Assembly (NCBI RefSeq): GCF_019399895.1
Contig: NC_091886.1
Span: 2,976,001 to 3,040,000, forward strand
Direction: 5' to 3'
DNA length: 64,000 nt
From: Cardiocondyla obscurior
Lineage: Eukaryota; Arthropoda; Insecta; Hymenoptera; Formicidae
Shown here: positions 36,801-50,882 of the stretch, piece by piece
Position numbering within the stretch: position 1 is the first letter of the stretch
Layout of the letters: each line of letters starts with the position of its first letter
Notes under the pieces: generated by a model
The model's database searches: none
The model's input: the letters and a program-made list of their open reading frames with translations, nothing else
What the model was told of the DNA's origin: nothing
Made by a program: the position numbers and the translations under genes

Positions 36801-39800
36801 ATCTTTTGCGCGTGTAAAGAAAACGGCGTGCATATTTATGCTATATTTTAGATTAATTAATTTATCAACGATATTCCATAAATAATTAATTTGCGCGATT
36901 AATATCTGTACGAATCGAAAGGCTAATTATTTACGACTGTTATTTCTGCGACTTGCACGTGGATGAGAGATATTTAACGATCTTATGGATTTTTCTTTTT
37001 TATTTTTTTTTGTAGAAGAACGTCGGTTACTTGTTAATAAGCTTCTCGCGAGAGAACTGCTTTTGCAATCGCCCCCACAGGCGAGGAAATCGCATTGAGA
37101 TTATGTTAACTCTTTCGGTCAGATCGTATACTTTGTCTCCTTGCATGACAAACGAAGGTTACGCAAAGTATTATGCAAAACTGGCTATCGAGTTGCCTTG
37201 GAAATAGCGTTTTTGCGCGTGCAACTTTTCGTTTCCTACGTACGTTATTAAAGCCACATTCGAGAGTTCCCAGTTATTGAATTATAAGAAATATATTAAT
37301 CGACAGCTGAAGCTGGTTTTCTCTATTTTTAATTGGCAGTCGCGGCAATCGCCCACGTGGAAATAACGTTAACGATGTCTTTTATGAACGAAAGAAAATT
37401 TATTCGCGTTATCAGAATAAAGGAGAGAGAAAGAGAGAGAGATTTTCTCCCGATTTTACATATTCAACAACTCGCAAGAACGGGGTGCTAAAAGAAAAGG
37501 CTCCCGCAATCTCCCTTCGTAAACGTGAATGCGAAACGTGCACCGCCGTTGCAACGGATTACTCGCGGAATGTTTTTGTCGCAGCTTTCGTCCGAAAAGC
37601 GAGTATAGAGTTTTCGGCTTTTTCCACGAGAAACTTTTTTTATTTTTATTTTATTGCGTCGCAACGAGCGCGAGGAGTCGCGAGGCGTCACGGGAGGGAA
37701 GACATTGGCTCGGACAAAGAATCTCGCGACGAAGTGGCGAATTTCGCAGGGATCGTTCGCAAAGGGCGTATCTCCGTCGGCTACGTGCAAAAAGGGATCG
37801 CGAATTATTTCGAGAAGAGATATTGCCGGCGTGTTTTCGTGACGGGACGAATCAATTCGATCGTCGAAGTCGTCGCGCTCGAGAACGCGATGCCATCGAT
37901 GCTGTCGCCGTTTGACGATATCTACTTATTTATCCTACGAGATAAGCGTTACCACGAAGGTTCCCCCTCGTCGGTTCGTGCGAGGGGGCGACCATAAAAG
38001 CTCCGGGCAAACGATGACCTGGACCATGGGCTGAATGAGCCAAAGCGGCGCGCGCCGGCCTCCGATTGGTCGCTATTTCGAAGCGACCCTCCCGGCGTCA
38101 TCGTGTGCACAACACGATGCTCTACAGGCCGTTCCAGAACGGCTCCAGTGACGGGCTACAATAAGAGGAAAGATTTCCCTTTCTAACGCGACGCATTCAG
38201 AATGCTCGCCATTGTCGCGGGCAGGAGCGAAAGAAGTGACGGTATTCTTGGAAAGGGGCCTTCTCTCCCAAACAGAAATAGAAGCGTACGAGACGCCTTC
38301 GAAATATGTGCGAGAATTGCAAGAGCCACGTTAAAAAAAAAAAAAAAAAAAAAATGTATAATCTTGAAAATATATAATTTATGAATTATGCGATAAAATT
38401 GGAAAAGTTGAAAAGAGAACCTTCTAAACGTTAAATGGACTTGGACGTTAAATTAAAAGGTCGCGGATCTAGACAGCGAAAAATGTACGCGTTCTCGTGT
38501 AAGCGCGTTGTCGGGTTTATGATTAACGAAGGCTCGGCGGAACGTTTAAGACGAGCGGACGTTTATTGGCGCGCGCGAGAGATGGGTGCCGAAGGTGTCG
38601 TAGAAGTGACCACACCGGTTACTTACATAAGGCCTCGTTGCGTTGTATATTGGTAGAAGTAATTAGCGCGCAACTACGAGCCCTCCTTATCCGCGCGACA
38701 CGACTTCTGCGATAATACGATCGATCTGGAAAACTGGAGCGAAGGTAACGCACACGGACAGCGGCGCGGCGTTCTTTTTTTAGAACAATTTGCGTAATTT
38801 CGAATTTATCCACGAAAGGCACGCGCAAAAATTGTCATCGTTATTCATCTATAATAAGCGCAATTTTACTTGTGCATAAATTTTCAATTTTATTACCTTG
38901 CGTTGTTTGAAAAATTCTAAAAGGGTTCTTTATTCGTAATTTTCGTATCAATTAATTTAATAAGATTTATTATCTGTAGCCTACTTATTGTTACTAGAAG
39001 AAACTATGCGCGTGCTACGCGCGAGCTATTTTTTAAAAGATCCTAATTATAATTAATCCACGAGTCTATCAGTCAGAACGTTGCTTTTTCATTTTATAGT
39101 CAAGTGTTTAATGCTTCAAATTAACCCTCCCGAATGATCATTTTGGCACCTTAAGCGCCTCAAAAGAGTGATATTTCCCCCCAAATCACAAAAGAAAAGA
39201 AATATATATAGTGTAAAAACTCACCAGTCTGCATGAGCGTCAGCGGAGTTGTAGAATTCTGGCGTTGGCTGCAACATAAAATTAAACAATTAATGTAGAC
39301 ATGACGATATATCAGTTAATTAATTTAATAAAAAAAAGGGTAAAGGTTTTTATTAAAGATTTTATTTAATAAATTGATGCTCACCTAAAAGTTGCTCCGC
39401 CGAGGCAGGATGCCCCCCGGGCCTGCTCCTCCTCTCAGATGGGACGTGTCGAGTCATCCTTCCGCGAACAGGTCACTCGCGAACACCCCGACCGTGAATT
39501 TATAACCGCGAAATTTACTCAGTGAACACTCTCGCGCGTTCCATGCTCGGCACTCGCGATTAAAAGAAAGTCGTGCGTCGAAAAACTACGCCCGAATACT
39601 CAGCGGATCTCGCGGGACGACCGACGAACCGACCGTGGTTCGTATATCTTAATATCGGCGGTGACGACGCACGTTGACGACGGCGGATGCAACTGCGTCG
39701 ATCTGTAACATAAAGAAATATCAAGTTTAGTCGTGGTTATCGTGCCGGATGGGTTTTCGTTAAACGGAAGCGCGAATTACTTTCGGTACGGAGACACGTG

Positions 39801-42800
39801 CTCGCTGCGCAGTGTGTAGTACGTGTGTGCTCGCGCGACCGCTAGAGAAGGACAAAGCGGGAGTGGGAGTAGTGGGGGAATATACCTAGCGCGCGGCACG
39901 TAGGCTCGCGCTCGCTCTCACTCTGTCTCCCCCGCCTCACCCCACCTCCCCCCGCGGCTATCTATTCGTCACTCTAGGCTATCTACTCGTTAAATCTATT
40001 CGATTTAATTGTAATATTTAATTAATATGTCTAGACAAAGACGGTACTTCCCGCAGGTCGTCCTCGATCTTGAAAATCGCGAAGACCGTCTTTGCCTGGA
40101 CATATTAATTAAATATTAAAATTAAATCGAACCTCAAAATTGACTCGCCAGCCGACGTTGACTCTCGCTTGGCGTGAACCGAGCCAAGCGAGAGAGAATT
40201 AATCAGCGTCGGCTTTAAGCGGTAACAATTAACAGCTAATTACGCGTTACACCAATTTTTTAGAATACGACGACGACGATATCACGATTAATATATATAT
40301 ATATATTAAAAAAAAAAACTAATTATCACGCGGATGAGATTTTAATCCCGCCTAGTGGGGCCTGAAATGAAGCTCGAGTTTAAACGCGTACGGATCCAAC
40401 GTAAACGCGACGAATGATAATGATTAGCGCTGTAATACGACTTTCAATTACATTAATTAGTATATATCGTATTAATTATTCGGTACTAATCGGCACCGGT
40501 CGGAGTATAGCTACCAATTAATGTTTTCGCCGCGGTTAACTGGTTGCACCAACAAGAGACTTCCATTTAGACAATACCACTCGGTTCGAACAATACGGCA
40601 GCGAGGGGCTCGCGCGGAGGTTAGCGAGCTAATGCAGGGCGAAGGGGGTGAGTTTGCACGTTTGGGTATACGCAGACGATAAACAAGGTTGTACAAACGT
40701 GTCAGGTAACTCGACAAGCTAGAACGGATGATTTATGAGTGAAGTTTCGTGAAAGGAACTCGCGCGCGTTACGCCGACGATCGTCGAAAGAATTCCCTTT
40801 TTAAGTCTCTTCCCGTATTGAAACGTCTCGTTACGTTTGCGCCTATCGCGAATATGACCGCATGAGTGTTATCTGAAAATCTCTCGCAGTGATTAATCTT
40901 CCGCGATCTCAATAAAATGGGAAAGCAAAGTTAAAACCGCGTAAAAAAAAAAAAAAAATTAAAAATACGCTTGTCGGTTCATTAATCTTGATTGCGATAA
41001 ATATTCTTTAACCGATGTAATACTTCGCGCCGGTTTGAAATTAATTCTCTGTTCCAAACAGAGACGGACGTTATTTTAGATTTTGTGGGAAGGTGAAATT
41101 AATGTGAAATCGCAATTTCGTCAGTCTTCCAGGCTTTAAATAAAATTTCAGAAGATTTTCAGAATATTCCCGCCGCGGCTCGGAAAAGTCTGTTCTCGAT
41201 TCGATGCACGTACGCGAAAATAAAATATTATTCCGCGTGTGTCCACGTACGTGTGCGTCTCGCATACTCGCGTGGCTCACGCATTTACCGGTGCATACTT
41301 ACGTACGTGCACACGTGTGTCAGTCTCACACGATCGATAGAATGCGCATCGCGAAATAGTTTGGACATCGGTCGTACTCGCGCGTCATCAAACGGCCGAT
41401 CAACGCCGTGGCTCATATATGTCCGACGCGCGCACATAACGTTATATCCTCGGCTTAACATCGATTAGATTAACATACCGAACGTACATATATGCATGCA
41501 TACGCGCCGCAAGCCCTCGGCCGGGCGAGTACCATCGTTCGTATGTTTAATTAATTTGTGAAGGATTAACGTAATGATTAAAATATGTATATATAGCAGG
41601 TTTGCAAAATTGATTCGACTGGGACATATGCTGGTATGTAAACTAATAGATATCCATTACGCGGCGGACAATTGCGGTTTCACGATGGCTGCATTGAAGT
41701 GCAGTTCGTATTTTTCGACTTTTTACGTGCGTTCGCTTACTACGCGCGCGTCTTAAAGACAGCAGCGATATTTTCTCTGAATATTTCACGTCGAGGAAGC
41801 AGTATTTTGAGTACGGTGTAAATTGTAAAAAATAAAGGAAAATAAAGGAATAAAAAAAAAAAAAGAGGTAAAACCTAGCATGATAAAAATTATAATTTTA
41901 CATACGCCGGTAATGCACTTATTAAATGAAACACGAGAACATCGAATTTAATGTAACACGAACATTAACGTTATGATTATTATAAGCTAGGTAATTGTGA
42001 TACAACAATTCAATACCACGCCATAAACCATTTTAACAATTATTATTCACATTGTTGTATGTCTGTCATACATTCATATGGAAATTCGAGCAATTGGCAG
42101 ATTATATTTATGTTACAAATATATTTTGCGTATTCATTACATAGCGCGTGATAATAAATATAAAATCGTTAGTGTACCCGCATTAAAATTCAAAACGCAA
42201 AAGAGAGACGAGACAAAGGGACGTTGGAAGTGGCAGTTTATTTAAATTGCACCTCGAGATCGTTACGCGGTCGCGTTTACGACTTCGATGCGTTATCCCT
42301 TCGCGCGCGTGACTTCTTAAGATTTTCCAGGAGAGACGGGGCTGAACTCGATCCGCTCCGGTCGCGCCGTAGATATCGAGGCGGAAGTAACGGCGCGTGA
42401 AAACTCCGAGTTCCGCTAGAACACGACGGCAGGCTCTCCCGGCGAGAGGGGGCGTGCGCACTTCTGGAGGATTAATAAATCATCCGCGTGCCGATAGGAT
42501 CGCGTTTAGTGGCCGCGGATCGTAGCGGTAATCCGGCACCGAGGGCTTCGGCGGATGGGCGAGGCCCACCTATCCCTCCGAGCCCTTTTCGTGACCTCTC
42601 CGCGCGCGATTTCGCCGATCGGCTCGGTCGTACGAACCGGCTCTCGCGAGCACCGGCCGCTTTCCCGCATTTCCCGGCGTTTCTGGGCGCGCGTTATTGC
42701 GTGCGAGAACCGGAAATGCAAGTCGCCCCTCCCGTTTCGTCGAGTTATTATCGTAACGCGTAACGCGCGTGGATTTACGCGAGAATTCGAGACGGGGATT

Positions 42801-44244
42801 TAGGAGATATTGCGGTGATTTATATCGCAATTACGTGCCGCGCAGTTGAACGCGATCGTCACCGACATCGTCGAGCGCGGATGTTTTTACGATAATTATT
42901 ACGGCCGCCGTTCTGACGACTCGCCGAAACTACTTACTTTTTATTTGCGGGCGGACGGAGAGTGGATACTTGCCGGTTGACGTTATGCGTTAAATCGCGA
43001 AGACCGCGCGCGGGTATCACGAGGCTTCACGGCGACCGTGCCGCTTCGTTCGCGTAAGAATGTGCAGCCGCGTGATAAACCGTATGAGTTCTTCGAGGAT
43101 GCGAGACCGCCTTTAAGGTCGAACTGTCACGTTGCCGACGTAACCAGAGCATCGACGATGACGTAAACGCAAATCCGAGAAGCCCCCGAGGTGCCGCCGC
43201 GGAGATTAATGCAGTTATGCCACTCGCTACGCGGTCGACTACCATTTTTCCTCGCCTCGACGCGACGTCGGGATTCGCTCATCGCTCTCGGCCGCGTTTT
43301 CCGCACTTTTTGCCATTCGAAATATTAAACGAGCGCTTCGGGAAGGGTGGCACGCGGGAGAAATGAAATATATAAAATGTACAAAAATAATTGAGAAGAA
43401 ATAACAACGGGGCGAATTGATAATTATTTTTCTACGTTGATCAAGAATGATCCCGAGAGAAATCGTTGGGGGAAAAAAAAATAAAAAAAATATTTTAAAG
43501 ACTTCGTGAAATGACTTCTCGCATCGATAAAATTAAATTTTTTAATCTGTTTGCTTGTATGGCTAGTATCATGCCATCGGATTGTTATAAAAATTATCAC
43601 TAATTTGTTTGTTTAAATCGAACTGTATGCGCCGCGAATTACTCATAGCCGTCAGAGAGACCAAGGCATATACATACGTGATATAACGTGTGCGCACACA
43701 CGCTCGCACGCGTCTGTCTACGAGCGTTGCATTATCCGGGCTGCATGGCACGCAATTAGCATATCCTGCGCCGAGTCGTAGCGCACGTGCACAGATGCGT
43801 GCGGTGCGTGCGCTACATAATGTATCAGAGGGCGGCGCGCAAAAGGGAGAAGATGAAGGGAGGGAGCGTCCCCAGGGTGACGTTGCACCGGACGCATCAC
43901 GAGAAAGAGAGGAGAAAGAGTGGAGTAAAGTCCGAAAATTAAAATTTATATTAATGAAAATAAAACGAAAAGTTATTCGAGCGATGTAGCAATGAAAGCA
44001 GTTCAAAAAGTAGCACAATTATACCAGTAATTAAAATATTAATTTTTTTAAATCAGAAGTTTTATATATGGATTCACAAGAAGTAGAAAATAAGTGACAA
44101 GAGATCGAGATTAGGAAGTTCAGCAAAGGCTTGTACATTCTATGCGATCCCGGTGTGCCTCTCTTTGTCTCCCCGCCTCTTCCGGGCTGCGAGCGAGAGT
44201 GAAAGAATTGAGAAATGGGAGATGGAGAAAGACAGACTGGCAGG

Positions 44245-44278
<34 letters not shown>

Positions 44279-47200
44279 GAAGCTCGAGTATGATTCCATT
44301 AACCCGGCTATCGAGCGTGTCGAGTGGCAGGCAGGCGGCCAGGCAGGAACGACCGAGCGAACGTTCCACTCGATGAATCGAAAAGAGGAGGAAATGACGA
44401 AAGGGCGGACGGGGGAGGGCGAAAGGGAAGGCGTCGTCGACCGGCGACGACGGCGATAACGATGAGATTCCGCGCGTCGCAAAGTGGGTCGACTAATTAC
44501 GAGGTGAAGATCGACGAGCCTCTGTCGGCACCGCCAAGGGCAGAAGCACCGCCGGAATGAGGAAGGGGACGAGAGCGAGGGAGGCGAGAATATGGGAGGG
44601 ATCCTAGACGGAGTCGCTCTCGTCCCTGCACGATTTCCCCTATTATCCTTACAATCTGTGACGTAGAGCGTTACAACGCGCGTATCGCAACACCTTGACC
44701 TTCGAAGGGTTATTTGGAGTACGAACGATTAATTATTCGCCCCGTCGACAAATTTCGAACGAGTGTAAAAGCTCCGAAAGTCCCCGGCGGAAAATTTTTC
44801 ATTTAAATAATTATATTTTATTATTTTAGTTATCGCGACATTGACGTGCATTACGTTATTACATACAATATATATAAAAAAAAAAGAATCAGAACAGTTG
44901 GCGAGTCCCTATCTTTGCCAAGCTATAACAAATGATGATGAGGATTAGGGTGGTCCAGACGCGCTCACGCACCCTCTCGGCCGTATCCCTCTCTGTCTCC
45001 GCCTCACTGGCGGGATCCTACGTATCCCGCCTTGCGCTAGGGTTGCCATGGTAACAAGGACATCCCGTATAGTTTAGAGACGACATGCGCGCCTGAAAGA
45101 ACCCGTGGTCGGTTCGATCGCACCCTCGGCCTCGATATCTCGAACCTTTTTTCCCGCCACAAACCACCAAACTAAACTCGCACACGGAGAGGAAAAAAAA
45201 AAAGAAAGAAAGAACGGCAGAAATAAAATAACTACGTTTACTAATTCTCGAACCATTTTATTCCGAGTCGAGTGTAAAATGGTTTAACTATTCGGCTGCA
45301 AGGGGACTTTCGAAACTAAATTATTTTGTTGAAAGAGGAAAATCTCTGTTTGTGACACAAAAACTATCCTAAGCGGTTATAGTTTTCTTAATCTCGCTCT
45401 TATCTTATCCGCGCGGCCGAGGCTTCTTGCGCCTACGATTTTGAAAGGCGTTCTAAATAATTCGATATCACGATCGCCCCGATAACGGACTCGATGAATC
45501 ATCATTGCACCATAGAGCGGAGAAAGTCGATACACCGAACCCGATGCTATCAGGTATTCGCGATTAAGAATTTATCACCCGGTAGAAGAAGATCGTCCCG
45601 TTATCGCGGAGAAAATAACGACATTGGCAATTAAGTCCGTAATCTACGAGATACCGTAGAATGATTTAAAGTGACGGCGCTATTCGTATCGCATATCTGC
45701 GCGATGACTTTCTATCGCGCGAACCAGCGAAAGAATCCCGTGATTGGCATCGATCGCGTTCCTATCGATTCGCCCACCGTCCACCTTTCGGGCGACGACA
45801 TGTCATATTTAAAGATTTTTATTGGGAAGAGAAAAAAAAAAAGAAAAAAAAAATTCGGGGCACTGCCGATTATAGACACCGCGACATGAACTTATCGAGC
45901 ATTTCACAATTAAGAACTCGTCGCTGTGGAAACGTTGATATTACCAATTACAGATATCGCTGAGCTGCATAAAATATAAGAGACACCTCGCTGGCGAAAC
46001 ATCGAATTCTCTTTGCAACCGTGAAACGTGTCCGCTCATTATACATAGATTTCTCATCGCGCGGAGTGAAACGATTAAAATTTCTATATGAATGACTAAT
46101 GATGATTGATGTGACTAATGACTCCTTAATACCATCGGTATTGCATCAACGTAAAATTACAGCTAGTTGTAATTCCGACGGTATTTGGATTAAACAATTC
46201 TTTTTCTGAAATGTAAAAGCAGCTTCTACCAAAAATAAAAAAGAAACAAAAAAAATAAAATAAAAACGTTGCTCCATTTTTTAAATCGCTAGCGTAAATG
46301 TATTTTAACGATATTAAATTTTATTTTAAGGATACGTAGATATACGTATGTCAAGGTTTGCTTAGTCGGGCAAACAATTTCGTAATATGCTTACTTGCAA
46401 TTACGCGAGGAGTAAATTAAGCGGATTGTGTTGAATAATTTTCGTAATTCTGTAATCGTAACGGAGTCTATCTCGAGCCCCTCCCGATTAACCTATCTAG
46501 AGATGTTTCTTTATCGCGTCGAAATTTGCATAAGTGGCCGATATACCGAGGGAAATATGTCGCGTGTTGCGCGCCGCGTTCGCGTACCTCGGGATATTGC
46601 CGGAGTTTTCGGGCAAACAGGTCGTATACAAACGGACGGGCCAGTGACAGAAACATGGTACTTATCAGAAACAAATAAAGAGAGAGATAGTTAAACGTTT
46701 TACCGAGGCTTACGCGAGTGCAATGCTAATGTAATTACTGAAACGCGCCGGTAATTGCACTGCTTCGCGTAGCTGGGCGCACGTATGTCTGCGTGTAAGT
46801 GCGTTTTGCGCTTGTGTGCGGTTAATAACTAAATATATATACATATATACGTATATATATATGTAGACATATATTATAACGACGCAGCGATGTCGTTTGG
46901 CAATATTATCGAGTCTTGATTGACGTCAATAACAGTTAGACACTGATTGCGTTTTACATATCGGAGATCGAAAGTATAACTATGTCTCGCGCGCGACTAA
47001 CAGGGATATTTAATTAATTCACCATTATGGTCTGGGATATTAACATTGAAAGTTTTAGAAAATGCATATTTGAATGTTGACTTGAATATCGGTAAATTAA
47101 AGAAAATAATATTACTCTGAAGGATATATCTTTTATGCATGAGTGTTGCACATATTTGCGTTTGTACATATCGGGTTCGGGATTAATAATTGGATTTGAA

Positions 47201-50200
47201 AGTAATAATATCTAGAATCATATTGATATAAATATTTAATATCCACTTATGTTGGAATAATTTAATCGGCATTGTTTAATTAGTAATGATTATTAATAAA
47301 AAAAAATATCTGTAACGATGTTATCAAATTGTATTATATTTAATATTGTTATTAAATTATTTCTGCGCACTTTTAGCATTTCTTTTATTTTTTATTTTAT
47401 TTTTTTTTTTTTTAATGGACAATGCGAAGTTTCGGAAGCGAAAGGTTTCCTTCAAGAGTGAAGTTTTCATGAATTTCAGAAAACTGGGACAAATCCTGAC
47501 AAATCTCGTCAAAGTCCGATTCGATTCCGTTTTATTTTTAGCAACCCGAATTTTATCGACTTTAACGCGATAATGTAACTGTCTCTTTCTCTCTTTTTTT
47601 TTTTTTTTTTTTTTTTTTTGTCACAACATGCGAATCATTCTCCCTTTAGTCGTTTCGCGTGTTAATCAAAATGACAAATGGAATATATGCAGAATGAAAT
47701 TCTCCTAAGAAGAAGTGCCGAGCTTTCTTTCTCTATCCACTCAAGCGATTTTCTCTTTCGCCGTGTGTCCCGACTTCAAAATACGCAACAGCGCGAAGAA
47801 ATCGAAGATTTATTACGTCGCGAAATATTCCGATCGTCATCATCGCCAGGCAAACAGGTATCCCTCCCGTCGTAGTGCGCGACACTTGCCCCGAATCGTG
47901 CCAAATTTCTTTGAAAATCGGGGCGAACGTCTTAAACTCCAATAAGAACGTTCTATTCGAGAACGTCGTTTCACGCGCGGCGGATTCGAGATTTTTGTCG
48001 AGGAGGCGACGACTGACGTTCACGCGACCCGTTTCGACGGACACTTGATTTTCAAGAATTCGGCCTCTCTCATCCGGTGGGAAAACTCGTCACTCGGGGA
48101 GTCCCCTTGTTTCGAGGGGGGAGGAAAGGGGGAAGGGGGACGGACGCGAACTTCGCCGGTGCTCCGCTTCCTTATCTGGATGTTGCCGCAACTTTGACGC
48201 GCGCGGATGTAGGTCGTTCGTGACCGAGATTACGTACGGAATGAAATTTCTTCGAGCGACGGCTCGAGTTACTCGCACGCTCGATAATGCTAAAAACAAA
48301 CCTAAGTGACGACAAACGCCTCGTTACGTTCTCAAAAGGAGAAGTCAAGCTCCGCTGCTGGACCAGTCCGAGGGACTCGAGGTCCGATTTGAAGAAAATA
48401 TAAACTATATTTCATACTTTTTACTTCTTACTTCAAAGAGAATGAAATCTACGACGTCGTAATTTATAAAGCAACTTAATTATTTTATAATTGAAATAAA
48501 AAAAAAGCAAATTAAATTGTTCGTAAGTTATTTATATTTCCCGGCTGAATAAACAGAGCGTGCGTGTGTGATAAAAAGCACTCGCTAAGGAAAAACTACG
48601 CGTCGGGCAAAAAAAAAAAAAAAAAAGTTAGTTACATTGTCGCAGTATTGTTACAAACGCATGTGTGCTTTGATACATGCGTCGTATGCTTGCTAAAACA
48701 ATCCTTTTGAGGAAGTCGAGTGCCTCGTAAAGGTTCTCCTTTTTTTTTCTTTCTTTTTTTTTTTCCTTTCTCCATTAACGATTCCGTTTGAATTTCAAAC
48801 TTTGTTCGAGGTAACTGGAGCGCGAGACTCGATAAGGACGATTTGAAATATCTGTGCTAATTTTGAATGTCCGCGCACGCGGGCATTGATTAACATTTTT
48901 CATCGACAACAAACGTGCCCGCGACGTTCTATTATACGGCGGCTTACATACCGCAATCGATGCAACCCTCCCAGATATCGGATTGTTATTAAATTCGAAT
49001 ATAGGCCAGATTGTTATTAATCGTTATCGATTGGCGCCAACGCCGGGTGAGAGGATTAAGGCGTGATGTGAAAGCTTCGCTCAATTAAAATCCCGTCGGA
49101 GAGAAATCCTACGTAAAATTAATCAGTTCCTTTACGCACGCTAATAGGGTATATACACGTTAATTATTCGCGCCGTCGAGGAAACTAACGAGTCGAGATA
49201 GCACGGCCGATCGCGAGGTCGATTTGCGTGGAATGTGCTGGTGGCAAGAAGGAAAAAAAAAAAAAGTTTGAGAGAACAGAAACGGTGCCGAAAACGGGGA
49301 AAAAGGAGAAAGAGAGAGAGAGAGAGAGAGAGAAAAAAAGGGGAAGAGTGGCCGCGAGCCGAATTGATAACCCATTTCCGGCTGTTGAAAAGTGAGCGAG
49401 CATGGAAAAGGACAGGATCGAAGGGGGGAATCTATCCGATAGATGCCAATATCGATTTATATGCGTGCGGAGAGGCTCGACCGCGGGAGGAGGCAAAAGT
49501 TTGTTCAGGATTGCCGGGATGAATATTTATGATCGCACGGGCGGCTGAACGAGAGCGGGAGAAAAGGGCGGCTGTAAAAAAAAAAGAAAAAAAAAGGAAA
49601 AGCGACGTCTGGGTTTTAGAACGTGTGCTCGCTCAGATAATCTGAAGAAATGGGATATTCGGCGCGCTCTAATTTACGGCGCGAGTTTACGTTACATGTG
49701 AAAATCTATTAGGTACACGAGACATCCGAGTGTACATTTAAATAATGAATAACGAAGCCAGATAAACTCCGAGAACGTTCTTACTTCCACTTTATCCTTT
49801 CGTACATTTGGCGTTTTCGCGCAATTAATATTCACAGACACCTGGGCTTTTGATCTTCAAAATTATACGTCTGGTTAAAAATATATTCATTTCCCGGGGA
49901 AACGTAATGCGCACGGAGGGACTCGCGAACTCAACGTGACTATTCGCGATGCCGATTCGACATTTACGCGGGTGAAGCTTAGAAATACAAAAAAAACTGC
50001 AAGGTATCGTTTAATCGTCGCGGTGAACGGCGTTAGATAAATCGACGGTGATTTATGGACGCGCTTCACTAGCCGGCCGTCGTTGCAGCCTTGTAATAGG
50101 ATTGCTCCATCAAGCCGGCCGAATCCGCGAGCCGAGATGCTTCGCCCCGTTAAGCGACGAGCGATTCGCGCAGGTGATCGCCGGATAGCTACGCCGGAGT

Positions 50201-50848
50201 CCGCCGGGTTTTAGCTCGGGTGTTAAATAATCCCGCGCGTTGTCGGTTTCTCCTTCATCGCGTTTCGCCTCGAGCCGCTCGCGGCAGCCTCCTCCCGAGG
50301 CGACCTGGACCAGCCGCGACGATACCCGTCCCGGGTACCAGATCTGGCACCGGCCTGGCCACGAAAGAGGGAGAGGAGACGGAGCGAGAGAGAGAGTGCA
50401 CGAAGGTCTCCCGGTCGTGAAACAGGTCCGTTCTGTTCGGTTCTGTGCGCAGCTTAGGTCTTTGTCTCGCGGCGCGTTCTTCGACCGCGCGCGATCGGCA
50501 AGTGTTACAGTAGATATTTTAGTTTCTACCTTTCTTGTCTCGTAACCGCTGGCGTACGGCATACCCTGACGATCGGTGGGAGTTTACAAGCCCAATTATT
50601 CGATTGCGCGACAAAGTCGGGGGGAGGGAGGGAGAGGGGCACCGGTTAAAAACGTAACGTTTGCGTCATATATCTTGCGCACGAAGGTCGATAAGATTTC
50701 AATCACCGCAGTGTTTCGGCCCGGTTACTTTGCTGGGTTATCAATGTACGGCGTTGCATATAGAATTGTCGGCGGGGAGAGCAGTCGCGCATATACTCGC
50801 AGATGGTCGCGCGATACTAATCGGGACAAAAGTTGTGAGGAGACGAGG

Positions 50849-50882
<34 letters not shown>

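Noticed and set aside
38010..38060. Possible C/D-box snoRNA (CGATGAC followed by CTGA)
   Set aside because: The boxes are too close, the C box is imperfect and there is no terminal stem.
44245..44274. 30-base A-run and other A/T runs as retroposon tails
   Set aside because: No upstream retroposon body or target-site duplication is visible; such runs are frequent throughout the intron.
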